This document shows, piece after piece, positions 1 through 10,871 of a DNA stretch of 64,000 nucleotides. Source of the stretch: Tiliqua scincoides (lineage: Eukaryota; Chordata; Lepidosauria; Squamata; Scincidae). Below the pieces are notes generated by a model, which searched no databases, was not told the origin of the DNA, and was given only the letters and a program-made list of their open reading frames with translations. The position numbers were made by a program, and so were the translations under genes. Position 1 is the stretch's first letter; each line of letters opens with the position of its first letter. The stretch is taken from assembly GCF_035046505.1 (NCBI RefSeq), contig NC_089822.1, forward strand, positions 2,796,501 to 2,860,500, in the 5' to 3' direction.

Positions 1-1195
1 CGCTCATCTGTGTTCTGTGGAGATGAGTCACTGAGCAGAGAGGGCCTCTTGCTGAAATGCATGGATGCAAATTGCTGTGTCTCTACTCATGACAGCCTAG
101 TCAAGTTTTCAGTGGGCTGGTTCAAGCTGTACATGTCTGCACTTGGTTATGGTGGGCTTGGACTCATTCGCACATGCACATCAATCGCTTGATGACTGCA
201 ACATCCAGTGATGGCTTGAATGTGAGAATAGATAGAACTGCCATATCTGATTTTCATGCACAATCCTTTTCAGTGGAGCACATCAGTTCAGAGTACATTC
301 AGGTGCTCACCATCAAGGCCTAGTTCGTGCAAGTATGTTTATCTCTTCCTTTCTTCACACCTGAACCCTCTCCAGGTGATGTGGCTCCCATGGATAATGA
401 ACACATGAAGGGGAGGGTGCATAATCACATCTGCTAACATGTGTTAGTTCAGCAGGAGGCAAATGGAGACATTTGTCTAGGGGCATATATTAATATCTGG
501 TGTGCTGACACTTTTTTATTTTTTGGCAATTCAATATTTTTAAGTTCAGTTTTATGCATTTATTTTAGACACTGCAACCCATTCTATGAGTCTAGGATGA
601 AATGCACGCCACCTTTAAATGAAGTATAATAACTGGGAATAAGCCGCAGGAGAAGACACTTGAAAGAAGAAATTTAAAGTTGATTTTGGTGGCTTTTGTA
701 TCGTTTTAATGGGGCATGGCGATGGGGAATGTCATGACGAGCTCCTGCACTTCAAAATTTACCACAAGGCCTCTGATCACAGCCTGGGGTGACATGAGCA
801 AGTTCTCGACCTGGGGGAAATAAACTCCTTAGAATGTGGATGTTTATCTAAGACACGTTCTGCTATCCAAATAGAAGTGGTAGCTTAAACCACAGGCTTG
901 TTCCTCAGATTTTATACCACCCAGTTTGTCCCTGGGAATTTTTTCTTTCTTTCTGGGACTTTCTACAGGGTGCCATTGGGGTTTGGTCACATGTTTCCAG
1001 GGCATTTGGGAAGATTGTTAAGTTCAGTGACAGATTATTTTCAGCAAGTACTCTCCATGGTGGCACATTCACACATGCAAGCCATCCGTCCCTTGACGCT
1101 GCAGCTGTTGAGCGATGAGCATGTGTATGTGAAGCAGTCCTGAGCCACTGCTGGGAGCTCTGGCGAACAAGTGCTGCTTCTCTTCTCTGCACACT
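1..1195. other. No recognisable gene
   Basis: I see no exon, RNA gene or repeat family that I can name here. The open frames are short, overlap on both strands and resemble no known protein. A CR1 fragment begins at the right edge. Confidence 0.5.
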
Positions 1196-2117
1196 TGCTG
1201 GAGTATCGTGTCCAGTTCTGGTCGCCGCATCTCAAAAAAGACATAGTGGAAATGGAAAAGGTACAAAAGAGAGCGACTAAGATGATTACGGGGCTGGGGC
1301 ACCTTCCTTACGAGGAAAGGCTACGGCGTTTGGGCCTCTTCAGCCTAGAAAAGAGGCGCCTGAGGGGGGACATGATTGAGACATACAAAATTATGCAGGG
1401 GATAGACAGACTGGATAGGGAGATGCTCTTTGCACTCTCATATAACACCAGAACCAGGGATATCCACTAAAATTGAGTGTTGGGAGAGTTATAACAGACA
1501 AAAGAAAATATTTCTTTACTCAGCGTGTGGTTGGTCTGTGGAACTCCTTGCCACAGGATGTGGTGATGGCGTCTAGCCTGGATGCCTTTAAAAGGGGATT
1601 GGACAAGTTTCTGGAGGAAAAATCCATTATGGGTTACAAGCCATGATGTGTATGTGCAACCTCCTGATTTTAGAAATGGGCTATGTCAGAATGCCAGATG
1701 CAAGGGAGGGCACCAGGATGAGGTCTCTTGTTATCTGGTGTGCTCCCTGGGGCATTTGGTGGGCCGCTGTGAGATACAGGAAGCTGGACTAGATGGGCCT
1801 ATGGCCTGATCCAGCGGGGCTGTTCTTATGTTCTTAACTACAATTCCCAGGAAGCCTTGCAGGTCCCTTGTTATCTGGTGTGCTCCCTGGGGCATTTGGT
1901 GGGCCACTGTGAGATACAGGAAGCTGGACTAGATGGGCCTATGGCCTGATCCAGTGGGGCTGTTCTTATGTTCTTAACTACAATTCCCAGGAAGCCTTGC
2001 AGGTCCCTTGTTATCTGGTGTGCTCCCTGGGGCATTTGGTGGGCCGCTGTGAGATACAGGAAGCTGGACTAGATGGGCCTATGGCCTGATCCAGTGGGGC
2101 TGTTCTTATGTTCTTAA
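1196..2117 (+). mobile_element. CR1-clade LINE, 5'-truncated, with triplicated 3' end
   Basis: From about 1196 the + strand encodes the C-terminal part of a CR1 reverse transcriptase protein ([19 protein letters not shown] and following, to about 1470), closely matching the copies at 33.5 and 52.8 kb. The frame then breaks, but homology goes on through the 3' UTR to a TTCTTATG tail. The last part of the element is present three times in tandem with a period of exactly 140 bp. This is a dead, 5'-truncated insertion, but it still looks fairly young. The exact 5' breakpoint is uncertain by about 10 bp. Confidence 0.9.
1721..2117 (+). repeat. Tandem 140-bp CR1 3'-terminal units (3 copies)
   Basis: The string AGGTCTCTTG or AGGTCCCTTG starts at 1721, 1861 and 2001, so the period is exactly 140 bp. 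Each unit runs through the CR1 3' UTR to the TTCTTATG tail. The first two are followed by a joining segment AACTACAATTCCCAGGAAGC at about 1836-1855 and 1976-1995. The last unit ends at the tail near 2117. The same junction occurs at the CR1 loci at 4.4-5.0 kb and 25.4-25.7 kb, so the array was probably inserted as a unit and not duplicated here. Confidence 0.92.
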
Positions 2118-2352
2118 ATGCCGGTCAATGACTGCCTGCACAGCTGTGGACAGCACTGTGCGATCCAAGCAGCCTTCCGTGATGCAATGCCCATAGATGC
2201 AGCAGCACTCCTCCAGCTGCATTGCAGAGCCACTTGAGTGGAATAACATCCTGAGTGACCCCGAGCACATCATGTCTCTTCAGTCTTGTGCAGCTTGAAT
2301 TTGGTGACACTTCAGAGCTCATTGCCTGCAGTACCGAAGGCTGTTCAGTGTA

Positions 2353-2518
2353 AAGAAGGAGGCTACCTCAGAATGCCAAATGCAAGGGAGTGCAGGGTAC
2401 AAGGATCTTGTTGTCTTGTGGGCTCCCTGAGGCATCTGGTGGGCCACTGTGAGATACAGGAAGCTGGGCTAGATGGGCATTTGGCCTATTCCAGCTGGGC
2501 TCTTCTTCTGTTCTTATG
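2353..2518 (+). mobile_element. Older CR1 3' tail
   Basis: This is a diverged version of the CR1 3' end: CTCAGAATGCCAAATGCAAG near 2370, then the conserved GATACAGGAAGCTGG near 2454, and a TTCTTCTGTTCTTATG end. It is more diverged than the 140-bp units just upstream and lacks the ACTACAATTCCC joining segment. Confidence 0.8.
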
Positions 2519-3316
2519 AATTAACTACCTTCTCTTCCCACTCAGCCAGACCTCCTTGGGCTGATCGTACAAGCAACGTTGGGCAAGGATCCAGCGGGCA
2601 TGCAGACAGCCTCCCACTCCAGAGGAACCTGTCCACATCTTCAGGTCATGTAAGCTGAAAAAGCATCCCAAGCAGGTGCCTGGGGGACCTCAATCTGGAG
2701 CCCAAGTCATGACAGATGCCAGCCATTTTATCAGTGAAGTGTTTCGCAGATTTAATCTCCATGAAAAACCATGCACTCCTCCTTCCTCCTCTGAGGGGCC
2801 AGATGGAGTAGGCCCTGCACTGCACTGCACAGTGGGTGGGTTGTGGGTGCTTGGGTGCCTCACACAGCAGCAGCGCTTTTTGAAGGACTCCAGTGGGGAG
2901 GCTCTGCCTCAGCTGCCTCACCTGCCCCCCCCACTGTATGTCCCTCCTGCACAGGAGACCTCTGCAGCTCTCCACAGAGTCAATGGTGGCAGAGAAAAGA
3001 GCCTTCTTTGCTGCCATCACCAGCATAAAAGTCAGCCCCAAAACAAGCACTTCCTTGTGTTGGACTCATTGCAAGTTTTCTCCACTGTCGCTCTGGATGT
3101 CTGTCCTGTCATTTCATTGCCCACAGCTCCTCAATCAACCAAGGAGCCACCCTAGCAAACCGGCAGGCAGGATGCCTAGTAAGGGAAATGTTCTCACTAG
3201 AGGCCATGACAAGGGCTACCTCCCTGCCCCTGTAGTTGAGGCTGCAGCAGAACAAAATTGGGAGAGATCACCTTCCCCCTGCCTCATCCTTCCAGGTCTC
3301 TTCAGTACACACCCTC
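2519..3316. other. No recognisable gene
   Basis: Overlapping open frames exist on both strands, up to 207 codons at 2893-3516 +. They give compositionally odd, Pro/Ser/Cys-rich products, have no recognisable domain, and the longest runs into a CR1 tail. I see no splice pattern or start context to support a gene. Confidence 0.45.
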
Positions 3317-3500
3317 ATAAGAACTTAAGAACATCAGAAGAGCCCTGCTGGATCAGGCCAAAGGCCCATCTAGTCCAACTTCCTGAATCTCAGGAAGATG
3401 TCCACCAGATGCCCCAGGGAGCACACAAGACAGCAAGAGACCTGCAGCCTGGTGCCCTCCCTTGCACCTGGCATTCTGAGGTAAAGACCCTGGATTTGGC
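3317..3500 (-). mobile_element. Older CR1 3' tail, minus strand
   Basis: Read on the - strand, this ends in the CR1-type tail (AAGAACTTAAGAACAT on the + strand at the left edge) and holds the conserved GGATCAGGCC and CCCAGGGAGCACAC blocks. Many substitutions set it apart from the young copies. Confidence 0.8.
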
Positions 3501-3536
3501 TGGTTTTATTATTTAATGACCTAACATTGACTGTTA

Positions 3537-3676
3537 CCGTGCACATGCCCAATCTCGTCTGATCTCGGAAGCTAAGCAGGGTCAGGCCTGGTTAGTACTT
3601 GGATGGGAGACCGCCTGGGAATACCGGGTGCTGTAGGCTTATACCATAGTCTTTCGAGACTGAAGGTTGCCAACCA
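3537..3676 (+). mobile_element. 5S rRNA-derived SINE
   Basis: From about 3549 to 3640 the sequence is almost identical to nucleotides ~27-120 of vertebrate 5S rRNA (ATCTCGTCTGATCTCGGAAG, then AAGCAGGGTCAGGCCTGG and TACTTGGATGGGAGACC). The internal control region is therefore present, but the first ~26 nt of 5S are not. It is followed by a tail, CTTTCGAGACTGAAGGTTGC, that is also the 3' end of the LINE copies at 25.0 and 27.4 kb. Short direct repeats (CATTGA) flank it. It is a SINE and not a working 5S gene, because the tail replaces the oligo-T terminator. Confidence 0.9.
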
Positions 3677-4431
3677 TTGAGAAGCAGCACCTTCAGGCTA
3701 AAGTGGTTGCTGTCATGGCCACCGGTGGCCTGAGGAATGAAGAAAGGGCTGGAAAGATGGATAGGCTGTCTGTGACTAATTCTCATTCCCCTGTAACTGC
3801 CAGCCCAAGCTGCTGCTGTAGGTGCCTTGTGAGCAGATGTAGTGGGGAGGAAAGTAAGGCAGGAATCATTTCTGCAAATGGAAGCGGACACATTCAGAGA
3901 AGAGAGTGCTGTCAGCAGTTATTAGCCGTGATGGGCAAATCAGTGGAACCTCCACTGACAGTGGCAGTGCAACATCTGGTGCTGGGAACAACAGGGACTG
4001 TCTTAGGCCCATGCCTGAAACAGACTCTCACTCGTGCTGCAGGTGTGAATGCAGGGTATGCATGTGCATTGTCCTGTTGGCGGGATGCATCTGTTACTGA
4101 AGATGCTCAGGTCCATGTGGGCTGCTAGTCGCTGATTTGCAGGATTAATTGTGAGCTGAACTCCAGGACTCAACACTGCAGCAGAGCATGTTAAGCAGGG
4201 ACCCAGCAGACATCATCGCTGTCCCATATTTGTTCTCCAGTGATTTGGGGGCATGGTGCCATCTATGGGTCAACTTTCCACTGACATTTGCAGTGAACCA
4301 TCTGACATCTGCTCCTGGTTGAGGGTGCCTCCAAATAACTGTTGCATAGGAGCAATTGTGGGCTTGGTCTGCCTTTCCTGCTGGGGGGCTGCTGTGGGTG
4401 GCAGGTGCTGGGCTGGATGGTCCTGCTTGTC
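3677..4431. other. No recognisable gene
   Basis: I recognise nothing here. The 153-codon + frame at 3667-4128 starts inside the SINE tail and has no known domain. Confidence 0.45.
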
Positions 4432-5152
4432 CCTAAGAACAGCCCCGCTGGATCAGGCCATAGGCCCACCTAGTCCAGCTTCCTGTGTCTCACAGTGGCC
4501 CACCAAATGCCCCAGGGAGCACACCAGATCACAAGAGACCTGCAAGGCTTCCTGGGAATTGTAGTTAAGAACATAAGAACAGCCCCACTGGATCAGGCCA
4601 TAGGCCCATCTAGTCCAGCTTCCTGTATCTCACAGCGGCCCACCAAATGCCCCAGGGAGCACACCAGACAACAAGAGACCTGCAAGGCATTCTGGGAATT
4701 GTAGTTAAGAACATAAGAACAGCCCCACTAGATCAGGCCATAGGCCCATCTAGTCCAGCTTCCTGTATCTCACAGCGGCCCACCAAATGCCCCAGGGAGC
4801 ACGCCAGATAACAAGAGACCTGCAAGGCTTCCTGGGAATTGTAGTTAAGAACATAAGAACAGCCCCACTGGAGCAGGCCATAGGCCCATCTAGTCCAGTT
4901 TCCTGTGTCTCACAGCGGCCCACCAAATGCTCCAGGGAGCACACCAGATCACAAGAGACCTGTATCCTGGTGCCCTCCCTTGCATCTGGCATTCTGACAT
5001 AACCCATTTCTAAAATCAGGAGGTTGCGCTTACACATCATGGCTTGTACCCTGTAATGGATTTTTCCTCCAGAAACTTGTCCAATCCCCTTTTAAAGGCA
5101 TCTAGGCCTGCTGCCATCACCACATCCTGTGGCAAGGAGTTCCACAGGCAAC
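4432..5152 (-). mobile_element. CR1-clade LINE 3' end with four tandem 140-bp units, minus strand
   Basis: On the - strand this starts near 5152 inside the CR1 coding end (the region matching NSLPQDVV in the longer copies), passes through the 3' UTR and ends in 140-bp tandem units. The unit boundary GTAGTTAAGAACATAAGAAC begins at 4561, 4701 and 4841, again exactly 140 bp apart, and a fourth unit is cut at 4432. Units differ from one another by a few substitutions. Confidence 0.9.
4687..4705 (-). promoter_or_regulatory. ZNF143/THAP11-like motif in a CR1 tandem unit
   Basis: The - strand reads ACTACAATTCCCAGAATGC, which matches the vertebrate promoter element recognised by ZNF143 (STAF) and THAP11 as I know it. 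Near-identical cores (ACTACAATTCCCAG) lie at each other junction: 1837-1850 +, 1977-1990 +, 4552-4565 -, 4832-4845 - and 25553-25566 -. Binding is not shown by sequence. Confidence 0.5.
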
Positions 5153-5307
5153 TCCCTGATCCAGCACCCAAGATCTTTTTATGTTCTTGTGCCCTTAACT
5201 GCCAATGTTGGGAACACATGGTCTAGTATGAACATAGGCTCTCTGTCCTATCATTGATTTTCTCAAATAAATGCTGTCACTGTCTGGAAGGTTTCCAGTG
5301 GTGAGTG

Positions 5308-5380
5308 GGAGGGGCTGCTTACACTGCGTGTTGCAGTGCCTGCAATATGTACCATCCACCCCCCATAGCTATGCTACTGG
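5308..5380. mobile_element. Partial palindromic hAT-type MITE (family A), one arm
   Basis: GGGGCTGCTTACACTGCG near 5310 and CCCATAGCTATGCTACTG near 5363-5380 match the 3' arm of the family with full copies at 10.9, 16.8, 37.9, 46.2 and 60.2 kb. The other arm is missing. Confidence 0.6.
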
Positions 5381-6680
5381 TGAACTGCCAACCTGAGAGA
5401 GAAATCTCAGGAGATCTGAGGGCTGCCAAAGAGAGGTGAAGAAAAGTTCTCTTAATATCTGCAGAATATGAGAGACACAACAAGCTGGACACAGACAACC
5501 TTTTGTTATTCCTCTTTTTCAGATGGGTTCCCTCGCCTGTCCCATCCACCCATCCCTCTCTACATTCCTCTGCTGAAACAAACCTCTCGTTTCCTTTGGT
5601 CCCCACTCTCCTTCATCTGGCATTCACGGAAAGACCACCTCTCAAACCCAGAGGTTACATGTAGCCCACCTGTGCACACAGTTTCCTGTGAATGACTGTA
5701 CCTGAGTTTAGTACACAGATTGTCCCTGCACAGAATGGGACGGGTGAATAACTGCACCCGGGTACAGACTGGCACTGATTGCACCCAAGTGAACAGATGT
5801 GCCCAGGTACAGTTTAATGTGTGACCAGCTCTCATGTGTTCTCTAGCTGTGCGAGAAGAGCCATTGACAAAAACTAGCTGCCAGAATAAAGACAGAGCTC
5901 TTGGAGGCGGTGGCAGTTCGAGCTTTGGCAGGCCTCCAGGGAAAACGATCTCAGGCAGTACACTTCTTGAACCAGGAACTGGTGGCAACGGGGTTTGTTC
6001 CACACCCCTTATGCAGAGCTCCCCTCAGGCAGCTTGCAAACAGTGGGAACTGCTCACCTGGTTTGCTTGCAGCTGGTCAGAGAGTGCACGACAGCTTTCA
6101 AGACAGGCTCCCTGCTCCTTATCCCAGATTTATGGAATCCTGCCTTCTAATGCCTAATACCTGGCAGTCTGCACATGCTCAAAGGCACTAATTTTACGTG
6201 TTTGTCTTTCTGAGGTTCAACACATGCAAATAGTAGGGTTTAAGTTTTTCCATCTTTCTCTTGCACTGATTTGGACCTTTCTGAAACGATAAAATGATTT
6301 TGAGTTGTATCCTTCAACCAGTTAAGCCAGCTGGGCATGTTTGATTTACGCTGGGCAGAAGGAGGTGCCGTCAGCAGCGAGAGAAGGACGGTGTGTGCCT
6401 CACGAGGGGTCTTTGGACTATGCCAGTCATGGCACACTAGGTGCTGCTGGGTGAGTTGAATCGAAGCGGCATGAACCCAGGCACCCTGCCTTAACTGGGC
6501 TGTGGCTGGAGTATATGTGAGTAATAGAATGAAGGGGGGGGAAGCAGCGAGCCAGCAAAACCGCCCACTCAGTCTTACGCTGTCAAGAAAGAAAGGAAAA
6601 AAAAGTGAAGTTGCACGTGGGGGAAGTCGATGGGGTGGAGTTACAGACTGCATGTTAGGGGAGGCGTATCCAGGCTCTCT
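5381..6680. other. AQP3 upstream region, no other gene recognised
   Basis: There is no exon or repeat family I can name. This stretch holds the presumed distal promoter of AQP3. Open frames on both strands (the longest is 198 codons at 6240-6836 -) overlap the AQP3 start and resemble no protein. Confidence 0.45.
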
Positions 6681-6687
6681 CCATACA

Positions 6688-6695
6688 TTTATAAG
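6688..6695 (+). promoter_or_regulatory. Candidate AQP3 TATA box
   Basis: TTTATAAG lies about 120 bp upstream of the AQP3 start codon. A start site some 30 bp downstream (about 6720) would give a 5' UTR near 90 nt with no intron and no upstream ATG that I can see. Confidence 0.55.
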
Positions 6696-6808
6696 GCAAG
6701 GCAGGTTTGGGATTCTGATAAAGAGCTTCCCAGAGGCCAGGCTGAGGAGCTGAGAGGGACATTCCCTGATCTTTACCCCAAGCCCAGAAGCAGCAGAATC
6801 CCGACACA

Positions 6809-6916
6809 ATGGGCAGGCAGGGGGATATCCTGGCATCCATTGGGCAGAGGCTGAGGATCAGGAACAGGCTCATTCGGCAGGCAATGGCAGAATGCCTGGG
6901 AACCCTGATCCTGGTG
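6809..6916 (+). CDS. AQP3: Aquaporin-3 (aquaglyceroporin), coding exon 1
   Basis: AQP3 forms tetramers in the basolateral plasma membrane of epithelia and passes water, glycerol and other small neutral solutes such as urea. The six exons found here join in frame to 292 residues, equal to human AQP3. This exon encodes residues 1-36: MGRQ, the cytoplasmic N-terminus, and the start of membrane helix 1 ([12 protein letters not shown]). The ATG is chosen because MGRQ and the length match the family, and no in-frame upstream ATG is needed. The donor GTGAGT follows codon 36 in phase 0. Across the whole protein the two NPA boxes lie at residues 83-85 and 215-217, the selectivity filter is F63, G203, Y212 and R218, and the N-glycosylation site N141 (NGT) is kept. 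I see no disruption, so it should be functional. Among related aquaglyceroporins (AQP7, 9, 10) the sequence fits AQP3 best. Confidence 0.97.
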
Positions 6917-7989
6917 GTGAGTATCTTGGGAACGTGGCATTGAGGGGGGAAAGGGTTCTGGGTTGTTCGCTTGTGGAAGCGCTTGCTGTGCAAAATGTGG
7001 AGGAGGGTCCTGAATGCTGGCTTGGGGGCGATTTTTGTTTCTGCCCACACCCCCCTCTGCACACACATTCTCATGGGAGAAAAGTTACAGCACCCCCGGG
7101 AACTGCAGTAGGCAACCTGGGTGTCACTCTTGTCGCTGCCGGGTTCTGTTTGGGTGTGTGCCGCTGGCATCTGATCCTTGGAATTCGTCCTCATGATTTG
7201 TGACTGCAGCATTGCACTGGTGCAGGGGACATGTGTGTCCATCCCTGAACCTGTTGCTGTGGACTGTGCTTCTTGTCAGCCAGCCTACTCAGTGTGGGGC
7301 CACGGTTCTGGCACAGGAGGAGAACCAGGGGCACACTGTCCCGAGTTGCTCTACTGGTGTGATATTGAGGGTGGGATATTGAGGGTGCTGGAGCAGTAGA
7401 ATAACTTACGTTTTGCATGTGCACTGGCCCCATGTGGCTGATCCATTCCCATTTGCCTCCTACTTGCCCAGCAGGCCACGCCAATTTTGAGTCGTTGCCC
7501 CTTGTTCTATCACTGCCAGGTACCCGGCTTTGTTCGTTGGAGCCAGAAGCAGGGCAGGGAATCAGCTTCTTAATCCTTTCCTCTCTTGGGCTCCCTTTGC
7601 TGTAACATCCAGACCATCCTTTGTGGTGGTGGCATCTGGAGGGCAGAGCGGAGGTGGAAGAACAGTCCAAAGCCAGCATCTGGGACGCTGCAAGCTGTGC
7701 TTCCTTTTCCTGCAGGTCTGCTTGTCGTTAGGACGGCCTGGCACTGCCTTCTAACGCAGAGGAAACCGTATATCTTCCCAGTCCCGCGCATCATCTCAGG
7801 AATATCTGTGCAGTTATTTGAAATATCTGTATAGTGAAATCAAAGCCAGCTTTGGATACTCTTTTAGGGCGTTTACAACACTCACACTGAGGTATCATAT
7901 TATCAGATTCAAGGCCAAAGTTTGCAGAACTGCAGAAGATACTGGTTCTCCCCCAATTTAGCTCCCAAATAAGATACATTATGCTAGAG

Positions 7990-8445
7990 CAGGGGTGCCC
8001 AAACCTCGGCCCTGGGGCCACTTGCGGCCCTCGAGGACTCCCAATAAGGCCCTCTGAGAGCCCCCGTCTCCAATGAGCTCTGGCCCTCCGGAGACTCGCT
8101 GGAGCCTGTGCTGGCCCAACACAACTGCTCTCAGTGTGACGGCCAACTGTTCGACCTCTCATGTGAGCTGTGGGACAAGGGCTCCCTCCACTGCTTGCTG
8201 TTTCATGTCTGTGATGCAGCAGTGGCAGCAAAGGAAAGGCCAGTCTTGTTTTGTGCAAGGCCTTTTATAGGACACAGGCTATTGCAAGACCTTCATTCAT
8301 TCATATAAGTTCCATCTCTAATGTATTAATTTATGTAAATTTATTCAAATTTGAAATGTAAATTAATTCTTTTTTTTTTCCTGGCCCCTTACGTGGTGTC
8401 AGATAGATGATGTGGCCCTCCTGCCAAAAAGTTTGGACACCCCTG
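7990..8445. mobile_element. hAT-type MITE, family B, complete
   Basis: The ends are CAGGGGTGCCCAAAC on the left and GTTTGGACACCCCTG on the right, which are inverted repeats. A perfect 8-bp target duplication, TGCTAGAG, flanks it at 7982-7989 and 8446-8453. The 8-bp duplication and CAGGGG end indicate the hAT superfamily. It has no transposase frame, so it is non-autonomous. Related copies are at 12307 and 60647. Confidence 0.9.
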
Positions 8446-10486
8446 TGCTAGAGGGAAAAACCATGTGCTAAATGTAGGCTGCACTCTTTGAAATTTCCAT
8501 TGCTCCTGGCTGTGAGAGCTCTGGCTTCAGCTGATTGCCAGGAGCTGCCCCTCAGCTGCTGGGGTACTATGGAATGTTTATGAGCATTTTGAATGTTCAG
8601 AGGTTTCAAAACTCTTGGCACCCTAGACAGAGAGCCTCTGGGGTTCTGTTCTACTGGAGGTGCAGGTGCTAGGTTCCTGGAGGCCCTGGAGCTAAGCGCT
8701 GCACGGGGCCTCCATAGCTTCAGAGCGTAGGGTCCCTCTGCTCCCCCCAAACTTAATGGTAGCTGTTGGTGGCAACTCTTCTTGCTCTCCTCTCTGGCCA
8801 ATGGAAGCATCTCTGAGAAGGGTCTCCAGAGGATACTCCCATCTGTCAATGGGAAGCTGGGCATGGCATGGGTCTTTTGGCGTACTCATGTCCCTGCGTG
8901 AGGGATCCGTGAGGCGGAGTAGGTCTGTTGGTAGGTGTGGCCCTCAGCCAGTGCCTGACCTGACTGATCTCCACTGCCACAGTTGGCTGATGGAAGTGGA
9001 AAGGAAGTAGGGAGCACTGTGGAAGTGATGTCCAGGTGCTAAAACCTGCCAAGAGTGGTATGTGAATGGTGCATGTGTGAATGTGAAAGGAGGGAGTCCA
9101 AACACATCCGAGGAACACAGAGCAGGGGTTCATGTTTTCGTTTGAATATTCAAGAAACCTGCTTTGTCAGTCAAGATTTTGTCAATTTTCCTGCTTTCTG
9201 TCACTAAAGACATGATGGGCAGTTTTTCCCCCTGTTCTTTTCCTATGGCTTTTCTTTTCCCTCACTTATTTTTCTGGGTTTTTTTTCTTTAATTTTTATT
9301 TTTCTTTCTTTTTTCCAGCCTTTCTTACCCAGGCGCTCATTAAAAGAAAGAAAAATCACAGCTATTTCTTCCAGCCATTCCCCTTCAAAGTTTAGAAGCC
9401 ACAATCTTTCTCCAATGTGGATTTTTTGAGAAAATACAAGTATTTTACCAATCAGATAACATTAGTAGCTTCTCTGGTTCAGTCTTACTTGTGCCAAAGC
9501 ACCGCCTACTGAAAAGAGCTAAACTATGCAACTACCAAGCCCGTTTCCAGTTGTCACTTCACTTTGGCAGTCACAAACTGTATGACTGTAACCAGCACTA
9601 CCCTCCCACCCCACCCTGGCACCTTCTTGGTGCCAGGATTCTACCTTTTCTTACACTGTGTTTAAAAGGAAAGGTCTCCCAGTTGCCTGAATGCATTTCA
9701 TGGTGAAAGAGTCTCATGTTTTGAGTCTCAGCTTCCTTTAAATGTCACTTTTTGTATATAGAGTTGGGTCCAGCTGCTTCTGATATATGGTCAGGTTCAC
9801 TGATCTTGGCATACTAGATTAACTGGTATTTAGTGTTGTTTCTTATCAGTGGAATAAAGAAGGATAGTGAACAGATTATTCTTGATCATTCTTCAACACG
9901 CACACACACACAACTCTGAGGAAATGTAGAGATAGCCACAGATGAGATCTCTGTTAAATTTCGAGAACAGACAGGGCAAGTGGTCCAGAAGTTATGTGTA
10001 AAGAACATATTAGAGGTTTGAAGTTCTGATTATTTTGTTTTGTCCCCAGTTTGCACTGAGGTCCGCTGTTGGGTCTACTGTGGCTCATGCTGGATCCCTG
10101 TTTTAAGAGAGGTGTTCTGCCAGTCATGGGGCATTCAACTGCGATTCCCCTCACTTCATTGAGCAAACCTTCTCAGTCAAGCTTCTGCAGCTTGACAGTC
10201 TTGAGTATGACAAATGCTTTACTAAGGCACATTTTTTGTGGTTGTTCAAAGTAAATTTTGCAACCCGTTTGGCAGCTTTGAGTTTGCAGCAACCCCCAGT
10301 GCTGTGATTAAATGAGGTTTGCAAAAGGCTGCCTGGCTCCTGCCAACCTAATTATCTCAGCCTCCCTTTCAGCAAAGTTGTGTCTTGGGAAGATAACATT
10401 CTGGTTGAGTTAGTCTGACATAAAATGGCAAAGGTGTCCCCGCCTCCTGTACTGATTCAGAGATCACATTTGTTTAAAGTTCAAGG

Positions 10487-10660
10487 AACATAAGAACACG
10501 AGAAGAGCCCTGAGGAATCAGGTCCAAGAGGGCCGATAAGTCCTGAGTCCTGCAGCTGCCTCCGGGAAGCCCACAGGCTGGCTTCTCTCTCCCCACTGCT
10601 GCCCTGCAACTGGCATTCAGAGCCTGCTGGAGGACAAATAGCCCTTTAAAACTTTTTGTC
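10487..10660 (-). mobile_element. Old CR1 3' tail, minus strand
   Basis: GAACATAAGAACACGAGAAG at the left edge is the reverse complement of the CR1 tail. It is followed by a strongly diverged form of the CR1 3' UTR (AGGAATCAGGTCC, GGCATTCAGAGCC). Confidence 0.65.
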
Positions 10661-10871
10661 CTCCAGGACAAGGTGTGAAAGAAACCTTGTGGGTTGAAGG
10701 AGGGGGAGGAAGACTTAAATTACAAAGCAAACACGCAGGGTTGCATAATGCATTGCCTGCACAAACAGAAGAGCTTTTCTACAAACCAACAGATACAAAC
10801 CAACAGTTTATCCACAATGCTGGATACATTTATTAATTTAAAATAAATGCAATTGACATTCTACTCCAAGG

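Noticed and set aside
1721-2117. A CRISPR-like or satellite array
   Set aside because: The 140-bp period with no spacers, and the match to the CR1 3' end, explain it.
2893-3516. A 207-codon gene
   Set aside because: It runs into an old CR1 tail, has odd composition and no domain.
3549-3640. A functional 5S rRNA gene
   Set aside because: The first ~26 nt of 5S are missing, no T-run terminator follows, and a LINE-type tail is attached. It is a SINE.
6240-7242. Long minus-strand frames opposite AQP3 exon 1 (198 and 195 codons)
   Set aside because: They are antisense to the AQP3 promoter, exon 1 and intron, with no domain or splice pattern.
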